Shown: in pieces, positions 35,908 through 44,445 of the stretch
Layout of the letters: every line of letters begins with the position of its first letter
Position numbering within the stretch: the first letter of the stretch is position 1
Assembly: GCA_040290295.1 (NCBI GenBank)
Contig: PSMW01000006.1
Span: forward strand, 62,001 to 126,000
Direction of reading: 5' to 3'
From: CAADGV01 sp040290295
GTDB lineage: Bacteria; Bacteroidota; Ignavibacteria; UBA10030; UBA6906
DNA length: 64,000 nt
Made by a program: the position numbers and the translations under genes
The notes under the pieces: model-generated
What the model saw: only the letters and a program-made list of their open reading frames with translations
Databases searched by the model: none
Told to the model about the DNA's origin: nothing

Positions 35908-36417
35908 ATGAATCTCTCCACACGCACATACACACTCATACTCTTCGGTGCCATTCTGTGGTGCGCGGCGATTGTGCTCGCGCCTCTTGTTGCGTCCTCC
36001 GGGTCGCCGTCGGCGGAGTATCTCTATCGTTTCTTCCAACCCATTTGTCACCAACGCGGCGAGCGATCGTTCTTTTTGTTCGAACACAAGCTGGGTGTGT
36101 GTACACGATGCACGTCGGTGTATTGTGCGTTCCTCGCGGGCGTTCTGGTGTATCCGTTCGTGCGCGGTTTGCGGAATCTCTGTGTGCCGCCACGCAGCGT
36201 CCTTCTGTTGGCGCTCGCTCCTATTACCGTCGAAGTCGCAACCGAGTGGGTCGGTTGGTACAGCAGTTCGCCCTTCACGCGATCGCTCACCGGAGCTTTG
36301 CTCGGGTTCGTGCTCGCTTTTACCATCCTCCCCGTTGCTCTCGAAGCCGTGCAGCAGATCGCGGACCGGCGTGCAGCCGATTGTTCTTCCATCATCAACA
36401 AATCCAGCAAACAATAA
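35908..36417 (+). CDS. DUF2085 membrane protein
   Basis: The product has 169 residues with about four membrane segments. The family signature is complete: FFQPICHQRGERSFFLF followed by KLGVCTRCTSVYCAF, with conserved Cys and His that could bind metal. Function is unknown. The ATG at 35908 is used; a TTG at 35872 would add twelve residues. The next membrane-protein gene starts 14 bases after the stop. Confidence 0.85.
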   Translation: MNLSTRTYTLILFGAILWCAAIVLAPLVASSGSPSAEYLYRFFQPICHQRGERSFFLFEHKLGVCTRCTSVYCAFLAGVLVYPFVRGLRNLCVPPRSVLLLALAPITVEVATEWVGWYSSSPFTRSLTGALLGFVLAFTILPVALEAVQQIADRRAADCSSIINKSSKQ

Positions 36418-36430
36418 CAAAGGAACGGTT

Positions 36431-36943
36431 ATGCCCGAGAAGCCAAGTATGCTGCTGCCTGCACTGTATGGCGGCATCATTATGGGGGTCATCAGCGCAG
36501 TTCCGGGATTGAATCTCGTGAACTGCTTGTGTTGCGCGGGTGTGATGTTCGGAGGATTCATGGCGGTGTTCTTTTACAAAAAAGAATTGACTCCTGAAAT
36601 GCCTCCGTTGTCGAGTGCCGATGGTATGCAGCTTGGAGCGCTTGCCGGTGTGTTCGGCGGTATCATCGGCGGTCTGCTCTCCATCATTATTCTGCAATTG
36701 GCGGGGAATGTTGGCGGCGAAATGATATTGCAGTTTATGGAGGGTCTCAAGGATACCATGCCGCCGGATGCATGGGATCAAATGGAGCGCAGCATTCGTG
36801 AGGGCGAAGTGTCGATATTCAATCTCATCATCGGGATCATCATTGATGTTGTCTTTGGACTGATCGGGGGCCTCATCGGCTACTCGGTCTTCCGATCGAA
36901 AGATCGACCTGCGCATCCTCCACAGTCGCCTGCGGCAGTGTAA
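36431..36943 (+). CDS. Small integral membrane protein of unknown function
   Basis: The product has 170 residues with four hydrophobic segments in Gly-rich contexts (LYGGIIMGVISAVPGLNLV, LGALAGVFGGIIGGLLSII, LIIGIIIDVVFGLIGGLIG). The first hairpin carries NCLCCAGVMFGG. A soluble segment of about 40 residues lies between segments three and four. Similar proteins occur in Bacteroidota-like genomes without known role. It probably shares a transcript with DUF2085. Confidence 0.7.
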   Translation: MPEKPSMLLPALYGGIIMGVISAVPGLNLVNCLCCAGVMFGGFMAVFFYKKELTPEMPPLSSADGMQLGALAGVFGGIIGGLLSIIILQLAGNVGGEMILQFMEGLKDTMPPDAWDQMERSIREGEVSIFNLIIGIIIDVVFGLIGGLIGYSVFRSKDRPAHPPQSPAAV

Positions 36944-37006
36944 CGATGGCGAGGCAGCGTGAGCATCTCGCCGAAATGATCGACACATTGGTAAGGGTAT
37001 GTTCTT

Positions 37007-37738
37007 ATGCATCGCGAACTTCACGGTTGGTTCAGTCCTCACCTCAACAAGGAGATGGGCATCGCCGTGTACGGACACTACGGCTTCGCGCTGTTGATGT
37101 TTCCGACAGCAGCGGCGGATTTCTTGGAGTATGAGCGCTTCTCGCTGATCGATGCAATTCGCCCCTTCATCGATGCAGGCAAAGTGAAGGCATTCTCGAT
37201 CAACAGCATCAACAACGAGAGCTGGCTGAACGATCATGTTCCGCCGCCGTACCGTGCGCTTCGGCATCAACAATACAATCAGTACATTGTCGAGGAGGTC
37301 GTGCCGTTCATTCGTAACAAGACGAGCGAGGAGACGCCGATCATCACAACCGGCGCAAGCTTTGGGGCGCTGCATGCCGCCAATTCGCTCTTCCGCCGCC
37401 CCGATCTCTTCGAGGGAACCATCGCCATGAGCGGCACATACGATCTGAAATCCTACACGAAAGGATATTACGACGACAACTGCTATTTCAATTCGCCGGT
37501 CGATTACCTGCCCAACTTGCATGAGGAGTACTTTCTCAGTCGTCTGCGATCGAAGCGGCATATTTACATTCTGAGTGGGCAGGGGGCGTACGAAGCACCG
37601 GAGCGTTCGGTGCAACTTGGCAAAATCCTGGAAGCCAAAGGTATTCCTCATGTCGTCGATTTGTGGGGACACGACGTTCCGCACGATTGGCCCACGTGGA
37701 AGCACATGTTGCCGCATGTGTTGGGAACGCGATTTTAG
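37007..37738 (+). CDS. Esterase-family alpha/beta hydrolase
   Basis: The product has 243 residues and no signal peptide. The nucleophile elbow is TTGASFGALHA (G-x-S-x-G), as in the putative esterase (esterase D/antigen 85-like) family, and HDVPHDWPTWKHMLPHVL ends with the likely catalytic His. The substrate is unknown; homologs include S-formylglutathione hydrolases and feruloyl or enterobactin esterases. It is followed closely by a repair gene. Confidence 0.85.
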   Translation: MHRELHGWFSPHLNKEMGIAVYGHYGFALLMFPTAAADFLEYERFSLIDAIRPFIDAGKVKAFSINSINNESWLNDHVPPPYRALRHQQYNQYIVEEVVPFIRNKTSEETPIITTGASFGALHAANSLFRRPDLFEGTIAMSGTYDLKSYTKGYYDDNCYFNSPVDYLPNLHEEYFLSRLRSKRHIYILSGQGAYEAPERSVQLGKILEAKGIPHVVDLWGHDVPHDWPTWKHMLPHVLGTRF

Positions 37739-37743
37739 TGGTC

Positions 37744-38466
37744 ATGGCAGTTCGCTCGCGCGCATTGGCACTCGCCTCGTTACAGAAGAACGTCGTTGCG
37801 TGTCGGCTTTGCCAGCGGCTGGTGCGCTGGCGTGAGAAGGTCGCGCGAACGAAAGTGAAACGTTTCGCGGACGAAGAGTATTGGGGGAAGCCCGTTCCGA
37901 GCTTTGGCGATCCATCGGCGCGTGTGCTGCTGGTAGGCCTTGCCCCTGCAGCACACGGTGGGAACCGCACGGGACGGATGTTCACCGGCGACAACAGCGG
38001 TCAGTGGCTTTATCGTGCGTTGTACAAGGCGGGCTTCGCCAATCAACCTCACTCGATCGATCGCCATGACGGATTGACGCTGACGGATTGCTACATCACC
38101 GCGGCGTTGCGGTGTGCGCCGCCACAGAACAAACCGACGGCGCGCGAACGGGCGAATTGCCGGCGCTACCTACTGCAAGAAATCGAACTCTTGGATAACG
38201 TGTGCGTTGTGATAGGGTTGGGGAGGATCGGCTTCGAGGCGGCATTGGACGCATACCGCGCAGTCGGGCGCATCGCCTTTGCAACGAAACCGAAGTTCGC
38301 GCACGGTGCATTGTATCGCTTCGGCGCGCTGAGGTTTCTCGCCTCGTTCCATCCGAGCCAGCAGAACACGTTCACGGGCCGACTGACAGAGCCGATGTTG
38401 GATGCCATCTTCCGAACGGCGAAGCGGGAGTGTCAACGATACAAAAAGATGTTGTCAACGCGCTGA
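37744..38466 (+). CDS. Uracil-DNA glycosylase, family 5 (UDGb)
   Basis: The product has 240 residues. N-terminal cysteines VACRLCQRLVRWREKVA fit the [4Fe-4S] cluster, and the active-site loop GLAPAAHGGNRTGRMFTGD is that of family 5, where Ala replaces the catalytic residue of other families. A later C and the FHPSQQNTFTGRLT block complete it. The enzyme removes uracil and other deaminated bases from DNA. It starts five bases after the esterase stop. Confidence 0.93.
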   Translation: MAVRSRALALASLQKNVVACRLCQRLVRWREKVARTKVKRFADEEYWGKPVPSFGDPSARVLLVGLAPAAHGGNRTGRMFTGDNSGQWLYRALYKAGFANQPHSIDRHDGLTLTDCYITAALRCAPPQNKPTARERANCRRYLLQEIELLDNVCVVIGLGRIGFEAALDAYRAVGRIAFATKPKFAHGALYRFGALRFLASFHPSQQNTFTGRLTEPMLDAIFRTAKRECQRYKKMLSTR

Positions 38467-38483
38467 AAGTTTTCTATCTTTTG
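38452..38483 (+). promoter_or_regulatory. Promoter for the patatin gene
   Basis: TTG at 38452-38454, a 20-base spacer, then TATCTTTTG at 38475-38483. It overlaps the end of the glycosylase gene and lies 50 bases before the patatin start. Confidence 0.6.
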
Positions 38484-38532
38484 ACCACATGCAGAAACGG
38501 TGAGATGCAAACACGTACCATCGAGGTGAGTT

Positions 38533-39675
38533 ATGGGTAAACTTGCACTGGTTCTCTCAGGAGGGGGAGCGCGCGGCGCGTTTCAAGCCGGCGCACTGGT
38601 CGAATTGCTCGAGTACTTCGAACGAACGGGCAAACGGATCAACATTCTCTCCGGCACATCGGTCGGTGCTCTGAACGGAATGAGCATCGCTCAAGCCCCG
38701 TCACTCGCCGATGCCCGTCGCGAGATCGAGTATTACTGGAAGCGCTTGACGAACGACGATATCTACAAAGTGCGCGGCTGGGCGATCCTCAAGCTCCTCG
38801 TCACATTCGCGTGTCATCGGCTCGAGCGATGGCCCTCGCTCCGAGGCGTCGATTCCATTTTCGATAACACTCCGCTCTATACCAAGTTCGTAGAGAACTA
38901 TCTCGACCTCGAAGCTATTCGGTCGCGCAGAACGGTCGACGATTTCTTCGTTTCGCTGACGTCGCTCAACACCGGCGCGGCATACCTGCAGTGCCTTACC
39001 ACCGAACCCGACCGCGAGAAGGCGAAAGAGTATATCATGGCTTCGACGATTACGACGGTTGCCTATCCGCCGGTGCGCACGGTGGTCATCGACCCGGAAA
39101 TTCCCGAACACCTGCAAGAAACGCCGCAGCTCTATGCCGATGGCGGCATCTCCAACAAAACTCCGCTGAAAACGATTCTCCGCACAGGCGATATCAGTGA
39201 GTTATATGTCGTCAACACGTATCCGACCTATCCCACCAAAACCGAAGAGAGCATGAAGGCAACGTACCCGAACGTTTTCTCACTCCTGATTCGCACTGCG
39301 GTGGAGTTGCTGCCGAATCTCTACTTCCATCGCGATATGCAGACCGTCGAGGACGTGAACAACGATCTGGAAGCTTGGGAGCGTTTGAAACGGAAGGTGC
39401 TCGATGCAGCTTCGGACGACCGCACGCGGGCGAAGCTGGAAGCACTGCTTGCAAACGAAGAGAAAGCCTTCACATTCAAACAAGGAAATAAGCACATCGT
39501 GCATCCCGTCATCATCGCCCCCGACGAAGAGCTGCCTGTTCAGGACACAGAGTTTGTCCAGCCCAAGCTTGAGCACACGTTCGAGATGGGTCGAGCAAAA
39601 GCTCGTGAAGTGCTGCGGCGGGTCTCCACACGGCGGCATGATCAGGCAGCACACAACCTGTTGCCCAAGTCGTAG
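38533..39675 (+). CDS. Patatin-like phospholipase
   Basis: The product has 380 residues. The oxyanion loop LVLSGGGARGAFQAGAL, the nucleophile elbow LSGTSVGALNG (G-x-S-x-G) and the catalytic Asp in YADGGISNKTP make the Ser-Asp dyad complete. There is no signal peptide, so it acts in the cytoplasm or on the inner membrane. Patatins release fatty acids from lipids. The C-terminal 110 residues are a charged helical extension. Confidence 0.92.
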   Translation: MGKLALVLSGGGARGAFQAGALVELLEYFERTGKRINILSGTSVGALNGMSIAQAPSLADARREIEYYWKRLTNDDIYKVRGWAILKLLVTFACHRLERWPSLRGVDSIFDNTPLYTKFVENYLDLEAIRSRRTVDDFFVSLTSLNTGAAYLQCLTTEPDREKAKEYIMASTITTVAYPPVRTVVIDPEIPEHLQETPQLYADGGISNKTPLKTILRTGDISELYVVNTYPTYPTKTEESMKATYPNVFSLLIRTAVELLPNLYFHRDMQTVEDVNNDLEAWERLKRKVLDAASDDRTRAKLEALLANEEKAFTFKQGNKHIVHPVIIAPDEELPVQDTEFVQPKLEHTFEMGRAKAREVLRRVSTRRHDQAAHNLLPKS

Positions 39676-39699
39676 CCACGGATCGAGGTGGTGGAACTC

Positions 39700-41589
39700 T
39701 TAACGCGTTCGTTTCGCGAGTACGCGTTCCATCTCATCCATCACGGCGTTCATCTTCTTCATGGTCAAGTCGAACGGTTCGGCGGTGGTCATGTCCACGC
39801 CTGCTTTCTTCAATAAGGCGATGGGATAATCCGAGCCGCCCGAGGCGAGCAACGTCAGGTAACGCTTCGTCGTTTCCTTGTCGCCGGCCAGAACGCGTTC
39901 GGACAACGCCACCGAAGCGGTGAACGAGGTTGCGTATTGATACACATAGAAGCGGTAGTAGAAGTGCGGAATGTGCGCCCACTCCACCTTGATCTCGTCG
40001 TCCACAAGGCAGACTGCTTGCGAGTGTCCGTAGTATCGTTTGGTGAGTTCATCGTACAGTTCGCTGAAGCGCTCGCCGGTGAGCGCTTCTCCCTTTTCGA
40101 CCAACTGATGGATGAGCAACTCGAACTCCGAGAACAGCACCTGACGAAACACGGTGCCTCGAATGCCGTCGAGAGAGTTGCCCAGAAGCGAAAGCCGCAT
40201 ATCATCGTCGGTGATCGTATGGAGCATGTGGTGCATCAACAACGCTTCGTTGAACGTCGAAGCAACTTCAGCGACGAAGATCGAGTAGTGAGACGTCGGA
40301 TACGGTTGATGGGTGTTGGAGTAGTAGCTGTGCATGGTATGGCCCAACTCGTGCGCCAGGGTGCTCACGTCGTCGTACTTGCCGTTGTAGTTGAGGAGAA
40401 TGTAGGGATGCGCGTCGTACGCCCCTCCGTTGCTGTAGGCGCCCGACATCTTCCCCGTGGTCGGGAAGACATCAACCCATCGGTCCGTAAAGCACCGGCG
40501 CGCAACGCTCACGTACTCCTCACCGAGAGGTGCAAGCGACGCCAACACGTGCTCACATGCCTCGTCATAAGTGTACTTGACATCGATGTCTTTGACAAGC
40601 GGTGCATAGAGGTCGTAGTAGTGTAACTGATCGACGCCGAGAATGCGCCGACGAAGAGCGAGATAGCGATGGAAGGTGGAAAGATGCGCGTTGACGTTTT
40701 CGATCACACCCGTATAGACACGAGTCGGGATGTTGTTGCCGTCGAGGGCGTAGTCGAGGCACGACGGATACTTGCGCGCCCGCATGTAAAAGAGATTCTT
40801 CTTGACCTCGGCGTAGAGGTTGGCTCCGAACGTTCTCTGAAACTCCTGAAGCTTCCCAAAATACGCAGCGAACACTTTTCGCCGATCGTCACGTAAAGGC
40901 GCGCTCTTGTGCAGGGCAAAGGCGGCTTGATCGAGTTTCACCGTTTTCCCGTCGCTGAGTTCGACATGAGCGAAAGGAAAGTCGGCGTTTGCAAACACGC
41001 TGTACACGGTAAGCGGAGCGTCCGACAGAAGTCCCGCGTCGGCAATGATCTTCTCCTCCCCTTCCGTGCCGATGTGCTCCTTGCGGCGAAGTTTTTCGTT
41101 CAGGATGTGGCGGTACGTTTCGAGTCCCGGCTCGCGGGCAATGAACGCATCCACCGTTGCCTTGTCCAGAGAGAGAATTTCCGGTTCGATGAACGAAACC
41201 GCGGCGGCAAATTCTGCTTCGATAGCACCGACCTCCTGTTTCATCGCAAGGTATATTGCATTCCGCGTGTCCAGATCCGATTGCATGCTTGCGTAGCAAT
41301 ACAGGCGATTCAACTCCTTATCGAGTCGGCTCACGAACTCCAGACATGCCAACAACGACTGCGGCGAGGCGGCTACCTTTCCCCGAAAGGCGGCGACCGC
41401 CGGAAACTCGGTAACAAAGCATTGCTTCGCTTCGAGCCACGAGCGATCATCGGGGTAAATGTCGGCAAGATTCCACGTGTATCGCTCGGGGATCTTCGTC
41501 CGCTCTCGTTCGATGATGAATGATTTTGCTGATGTCGACGTGTGAAATTGCATTCCCCGCGGCATGGGGTGAAAATCGTCAACGCGCAT
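39700..41589 (-). CDS. pepF: Oligoendopeptidase F (M3 family)
   Basis: The product has 629 residues from ATG 41589; later Met codons at residues 9 and 13 are alternatives. The zinc motif HELGHTMH with the surrounding STLAHELGHTMHSYY is that of M3B peptidases, and the RYTWNLADIYPDDRSW start is typical of PepF. It cuts short peptides in the cytoplasm. It converges with the patatin gene, and no operon partner is visible. Confidence 0.93.
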   Translation of the reverse strand: MRVDDFHPMPRGMQFHTSTSAKSFIIERERTKIPERYTWNLADIYPDDRSWLEAKQCFVTEFPAVAAFRGKVAASPQSLLACLEFVSRLDKELNRLYCYASMQSDLDTRNAIYLAMKQEVGAIEAEFAAAVSFIEPEILSLDKATVDAFIAREPGLETYRHILNEKLRRKEHIGTEGEEKIIADAGLLSDAPLTVYSVFANADFPFAHVELSDGKTVKLDQAAFALHKSAPLRDDRRKVFAAYFGKLQEFQRTFGANLYAEVKKNLFYMRARKYPSCLDYALDGNNIPTRVYTGVIENVNAHLSTFHRYLALRRRILGVDQLHYYDLYAPLVKDIDVKYTYDEACEHVLASLAPLGEEYVSVARRCFTDRWVDVFPTTGKMSGAYSNGGAYDAHPYILLNYNGKYDDVSTLAHELGHTMHSYYSNTHQPYPTSHYSIFVAEVASTFNEALLMHHMLHTITDDDMRLSLLGNSLDGIRGTVFRQVLFSEFELLIHQLVEKGEALTGERFSELYDELTKRYYGHSQAVCLVDDEIKVEWAHIPHFYYRFYVYQYATSFTASVALSERVLAGDKETTKRYLTLLASGGSDYPIALLKKAGVDMTTAEPFDLTMKKMNAVMDEMERVLAKRTR

Positions 41590-41772
41590 TGCTTCTCTTC
41601 ATGAACAGTGGGTGGATGTATGCATTGGTGTAAAATGTAAGAGGAACCGGGCGAAAGGGCAACAGCAATTCCATCTTTGTGAATCTCTTCACACATCTTA
41701 TGGCGTGCGAGTCACACCTACGCACTGAATAAACACGCCGATGGTGTGTATCAGTGACAGAAGACCAGAAGC

Positions 41773-42333
41773 ATGACACCACAAGACCTGAGTACGGAAG
41801 CGGAATGGATTCGCCGTTGCCCACGCGGCGAAAAAAAGGCATTTGGCTACCTTGTCAAGCGATACATGAAGCAGGCATACTACGCCGCGTGGAGCATCCT
41901 CGGCTCGCACGAAGAAGCGTTGGATGCGTCGCAGGAGGCATTTGTAAAAGCCTATCGAGCCATCGATTCGTTCGAGACGGAAAAGAGGTTCGATACGTGG
42001 TACTACCGAATCTTAAAGAATCAGTGCTTGAACATGATACGCAGGAGGGGAAAAAATACGGTAGCACTGTCGGAACTGATCGAGACCGACAGCGAACCAC
42101 CAGAAGACAGCGGCGCTGATCGGATGGAACGAGAACGGTTGCGGCGTGCCGTTTGGAGCGGACTGTGGAAGCTCGACCCCGAAGATCGTGAGCTGATCGT
42201 TGCGCGTGACATGTTAAACACGCCCTACGCCATGCTCGCGGAATTGATGGACTGTCCGCTCGGCACGGTGATGTCGCGCTTGTACTACGCGCGCCGTAAG
42301 CTGTGTGAACTTGTCAAGCAGGAGGTGGGATGA
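41773..42333 (+). CDS. ECF RNA polymerase sigma factor
   Basis: The product has 186 residues. Region 2 is KRYMKQAYYAAWSILGSHEE with ALDASQEAFVKAYRA, and region 4 is MLAELMDCPLGTVMSRLYYAR. It is the first gene of a three-gene chain joined by ATGA overlaps, followed by a small membrane protein and a YbjQ protein. It differs from the other two sigma factors in the window and probably controls a separate envelope response. Confidence 0.92.
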   Translation: MTPQDLSTEAEWIRRCPRGEKKAFGYLVKRYMKQAYYAAWSILGSHEEALDASQEAFVKAYRAIDSFETEKRFDTWYYRILKNQCLNMIRRRGKNTVALSELIETDSEPPEDSGADRMERERLRRAVWSGLWKLDPEDRELIVARDMLNTPYAMLAELMDCPLGTVMSRLYYARRKLCELVKQEVG

Positions 42334-42782
42334 TGTATCTCTCCGAACAGGAACGCGAACTCTTTGTCAAAGCATTGGAGGGAACATTGATGTCGCACGA
42401 GCGCGCTGTGTGGGAACTGCTGCTTGCTGCCCGCCCCGACGTGCGCGAAGAATTTACCGCACAGCAAACTCTCAAGGAGGTTATCATGAAACTGACATTT
42501 ACCAAGCCACCAGAAGAAACCTGGGATCGGTACTGGGCGAATGTCTACGCGCGTATCGAGCGCGGACTCGCTTGGCTGCTCATCAGCATCGGCGGGGCAG
42601 TGGTGCTGAGCTACGCTGCCTACAGCGGGCTGATGGAGTTGTTGAACGACGTGACGCTGCCGTTGGTCGTGCGCATTGCCGGAGCGGTGTTGGTGTTCGG
42701 TCTGGCAATTTTAGCGGTGTCCGTTTTGAGAGAAAAGTGGTTCACACACAAGTCCGACAAATATCGAGAGGTCATTCGATGA
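42330..42782 (+). CDS. Membrane protein, probable anti-sigma partner without zinc motif
   Basis: The product has 150 residues. A helical cytoplasmic part (about 1-75; LSEQERELFVKALEGTLMSH) precedes two membrane segments (about 78-100 and 110-130) and a short basic tail. It lacks the His-Cys-Cys zinc motif and any large periplasmic domain. Its start overlaps the sigma gene stop, the classic place for an anti-sigma factor, but the sequence alone does not prove that role. Confidence 0.65.
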   Translation: MMYLSEQERELFVKALEGTLMSHERAVWELLLAARPDVREEFTAQQTLKEVIMKLTFTKPPEETWDRYWANVYARIERGLAWLLISIGGAVVLSYAAYSGLMELLNDVTLPLVVRIAGAVLVFGLAILAVSVLREKWFTHKSDKYREVIR

Positions 42783-43111
42783 TGCTCACGACATCGGGCA
42801 GTATAGCCGGCAAGCGCATTGTACGAACCATCGGGTTGGTTCGGGGCAACACCATACGTGCTCGCCACATCGGCAAGGATATCATCGCATTGTTCAAGAA
42901 TATTTTCGGCGGAGAGATCGAAGAGTACACGAAGCTCCTCGCTGAGTCGCGTGACCAAGCGGTGGACAGGGTGACGGCGCAGGCGGCGGAGCTTGGTGCC
43001 AACGCGCTTGTCGATATCCGCTTCTCGACAAGTTACATCATGGCAAATGCCGCTGAAATTCTTGTTTATGGCACGGCGGTGATCGTGGAGGATACTGCAG
43101 AGCCGTCTTGA
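42779..43111 (+). CDS. YbjQ family (DUF74) protein
   Basis: The product has 110 residues. The family core is TSGSIAGKRIVRTIGLVRGN, FGGEIEEYTKLL, RDQAVDRVTAQAAELGANAL and VDIRF. YbjQ proteins form pentameric rings and are loosely linked to heavy metals, without a proven role. It overlaps the preceding membrane protein by four bases and so belongs to the sigma operon. The ATG at 42782 is an alternative start. Confidence 0.88.
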   Translation: MMLTTSGSIAGKRIVRTIGLVRGNTIRARHIGKDIIALFKNIFGGEIEEYTKLLAESRDQAVDRVTAQAAELGANALVDIRFSTSYIMANAAEILVYGTAVIVEDTAEPS

Positions 43112-43137
43112 CTCTCGCGGTAGTTTTATCTATCATG
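43108..43137 (+). promoter_or_regulatory. Promoter for the first ATP-grasp gene
   Basis: TTG (43108-43110) in CTTGACTCTC, a 20-base spacer, then TATCATG at 43131-43137. It starts in the stop region of the YbjQ gene and leaves a leader of about 115 bases. It is nearly the same as the promoter at 44343. Confidence 0.6.
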
Positions 43138-43261
43138 CAGCCAGCTTCGGTATCGACGCAGTTCGGCCCGGCGGGGAGCCGGCTGATCGTGCTGCAAGGC
43201 ACAAACCCGCGTCAGCACCACCAACGTCATGAGCACACATCAACGATAACGAGGAGACCGT

Positions 43262-44242
43262 ATGAAGCATGTCGGCATCCTGTATGGGATGGAAAACACC
43301 TTCCCTCAAGCTCTCGTCGCTCGCATCAACGAACTCAATCAGGGAGTGATCGCGGAATCGGTCAGCATCGGCGTCACCTTCATGGCACAGCCGACGAAGT
43401 ACGACGTGATCATCGACCGCATTTCGCAAGATGTGCCGTACTACCGCTCGTTCTTGAAGAACGCGATGCTCAACGGCACGATCGTAATCAACAACCCCTT
43501 CTGGTGGAGCGCCGACGACAAGTTCTTCAACTACGCGTTGATGTCGCAACTTGGTGTTGCTATTCCCAAAACCGTTCTGCTGCCCTCGTACAAACATCCG
43601 CCCGAAACGACGTCGCAATCCTTTCGCAATCTGCGCTTTCCGTTGGAATGGAAGGAGGTGTTCGAGTATGTCGGGTTCCCTGCCTTTCTCAAACCGCATA
43701 GCGGCGGCGGATGGAAGCATGTGTACAAGGTGCACAATGAAGGCGATTTCTTTCACTACTATCATCAAACCGGCGATATCGTGATGACGCTGCAAGAAGC
43801 AATCGACTTCGAAGAGTATTTCCGCTGCTACTGCATCGGCAAAGAGAAGGTGCACATCATGCGGTACGACCCGAAGCAACCGCATGAACATCGGTACGTG
43901 AAGCCCAACGCACCGCCCAGCCCCGAACTGGCGGAGCGTATCGTCAACGATTGTCTGACGATTTGCCGAACACTCGGCTACGACATGAACACGATCGAGT
44001 TTGCCGTGCGCGACGGTGTGCCGTATGCGATCGACTTTCTCAACCCCGCTCCCGATGCCGACTACTACTCCGTCGGCGCCGAAAACTTTTCATGGATGGT
44101 CGATGCGATGGCGGAGTTGGCGATCAAGACGGCTCTCACCAACACTGGTGAGATCGACGAGCTTCGCTGGTCGAAATTCTTGAATGGCGAAGTCGTGAGA
44201 ATGCGCGCTCCGCAGGGTGCAACGAAGACGTCGAGGAAGTAA
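43262..44242 (+). CDS. ATP-grasp ligase (D-Ala-D-Ala ligase-like)
   Basis: The product has 326 residues. An N-terminal nucleotide-fold part (KHVGILYGMENTFPQALVAR) is followed by the ATP-grasp core: FPAFLKPHSGGGWKHVYKV (glycine-rich loop and Lys), EYFRCYCIGKEKVHIMRYDP and the metal-binding NTIEFAVRDG...DFLNPAPDAD. Enzymes of this fold join a carboxylate to an amine using ATP. Two more ligases and a peptidase follow, suggesting synthesis of a small peptide or a peptide modification. The substrates are unknown. Confidence 0.85.
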   Translation: MKHVGILYGMENTFPQALVARINELNQGVIAESVSIGVTFMAQPTKYDVIIDRISQDVPYYRSFLKNAMLNGTIVINNPFWWSADDKFFNYALMSQLGVAIPKTVLLPSYKHPPETTSQSFRNLRFPLEWKEVFEYVGFPAFLKPHSGGGWKHVYKVHNEGDFFHYYHQTGDIVMTLQEAIDFEEYFRCYCIGKEKVHIMRYDPKQPHEHRYVKPNAPPSPELAERIVNDCLTICRTLGYDMNTIEFAVRDGVPYAIDFLNPAPDADYYSVGAENFSWMVDAMAELAIKTALTNTGEIDELRWSKFLNGEVVRMRAPQGATKTSRK

Positions 44243-44342
44243 GCGCGCTCCTTTTTCCGCTTCGAGAGGGTTGGGGCTGCGCTTCCAGCTCCTCATGTGC
44301 TTGAGCAACTCTTGACGGAGCGAGAGCGCGCCTCTGCGATGC

Positions 44343-44372
44343 TTGACTCTCGACGCCCTAATCTCTATCATA
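44343..44372 (+). promoter_or_regulatory. Promoter for the YbdK-M29-ATP-grasp operon
   Basis: TTG (44343-44345) in CTTGACTCTCG, a 20-base spacer, then TATCATA at 44366-44372, 73 bases before the YbdK start. It matches the 43108 promoter in the -33 region, spacer length and -7 element. Confidence 0.62.
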
Positions 44373-44445
44373 CTTCACGCACGTGCATCATGGCTTCATC
44401 CATTCACACACATGCACTGCATCAGGGCCTCAGTAGGGTAGAACT

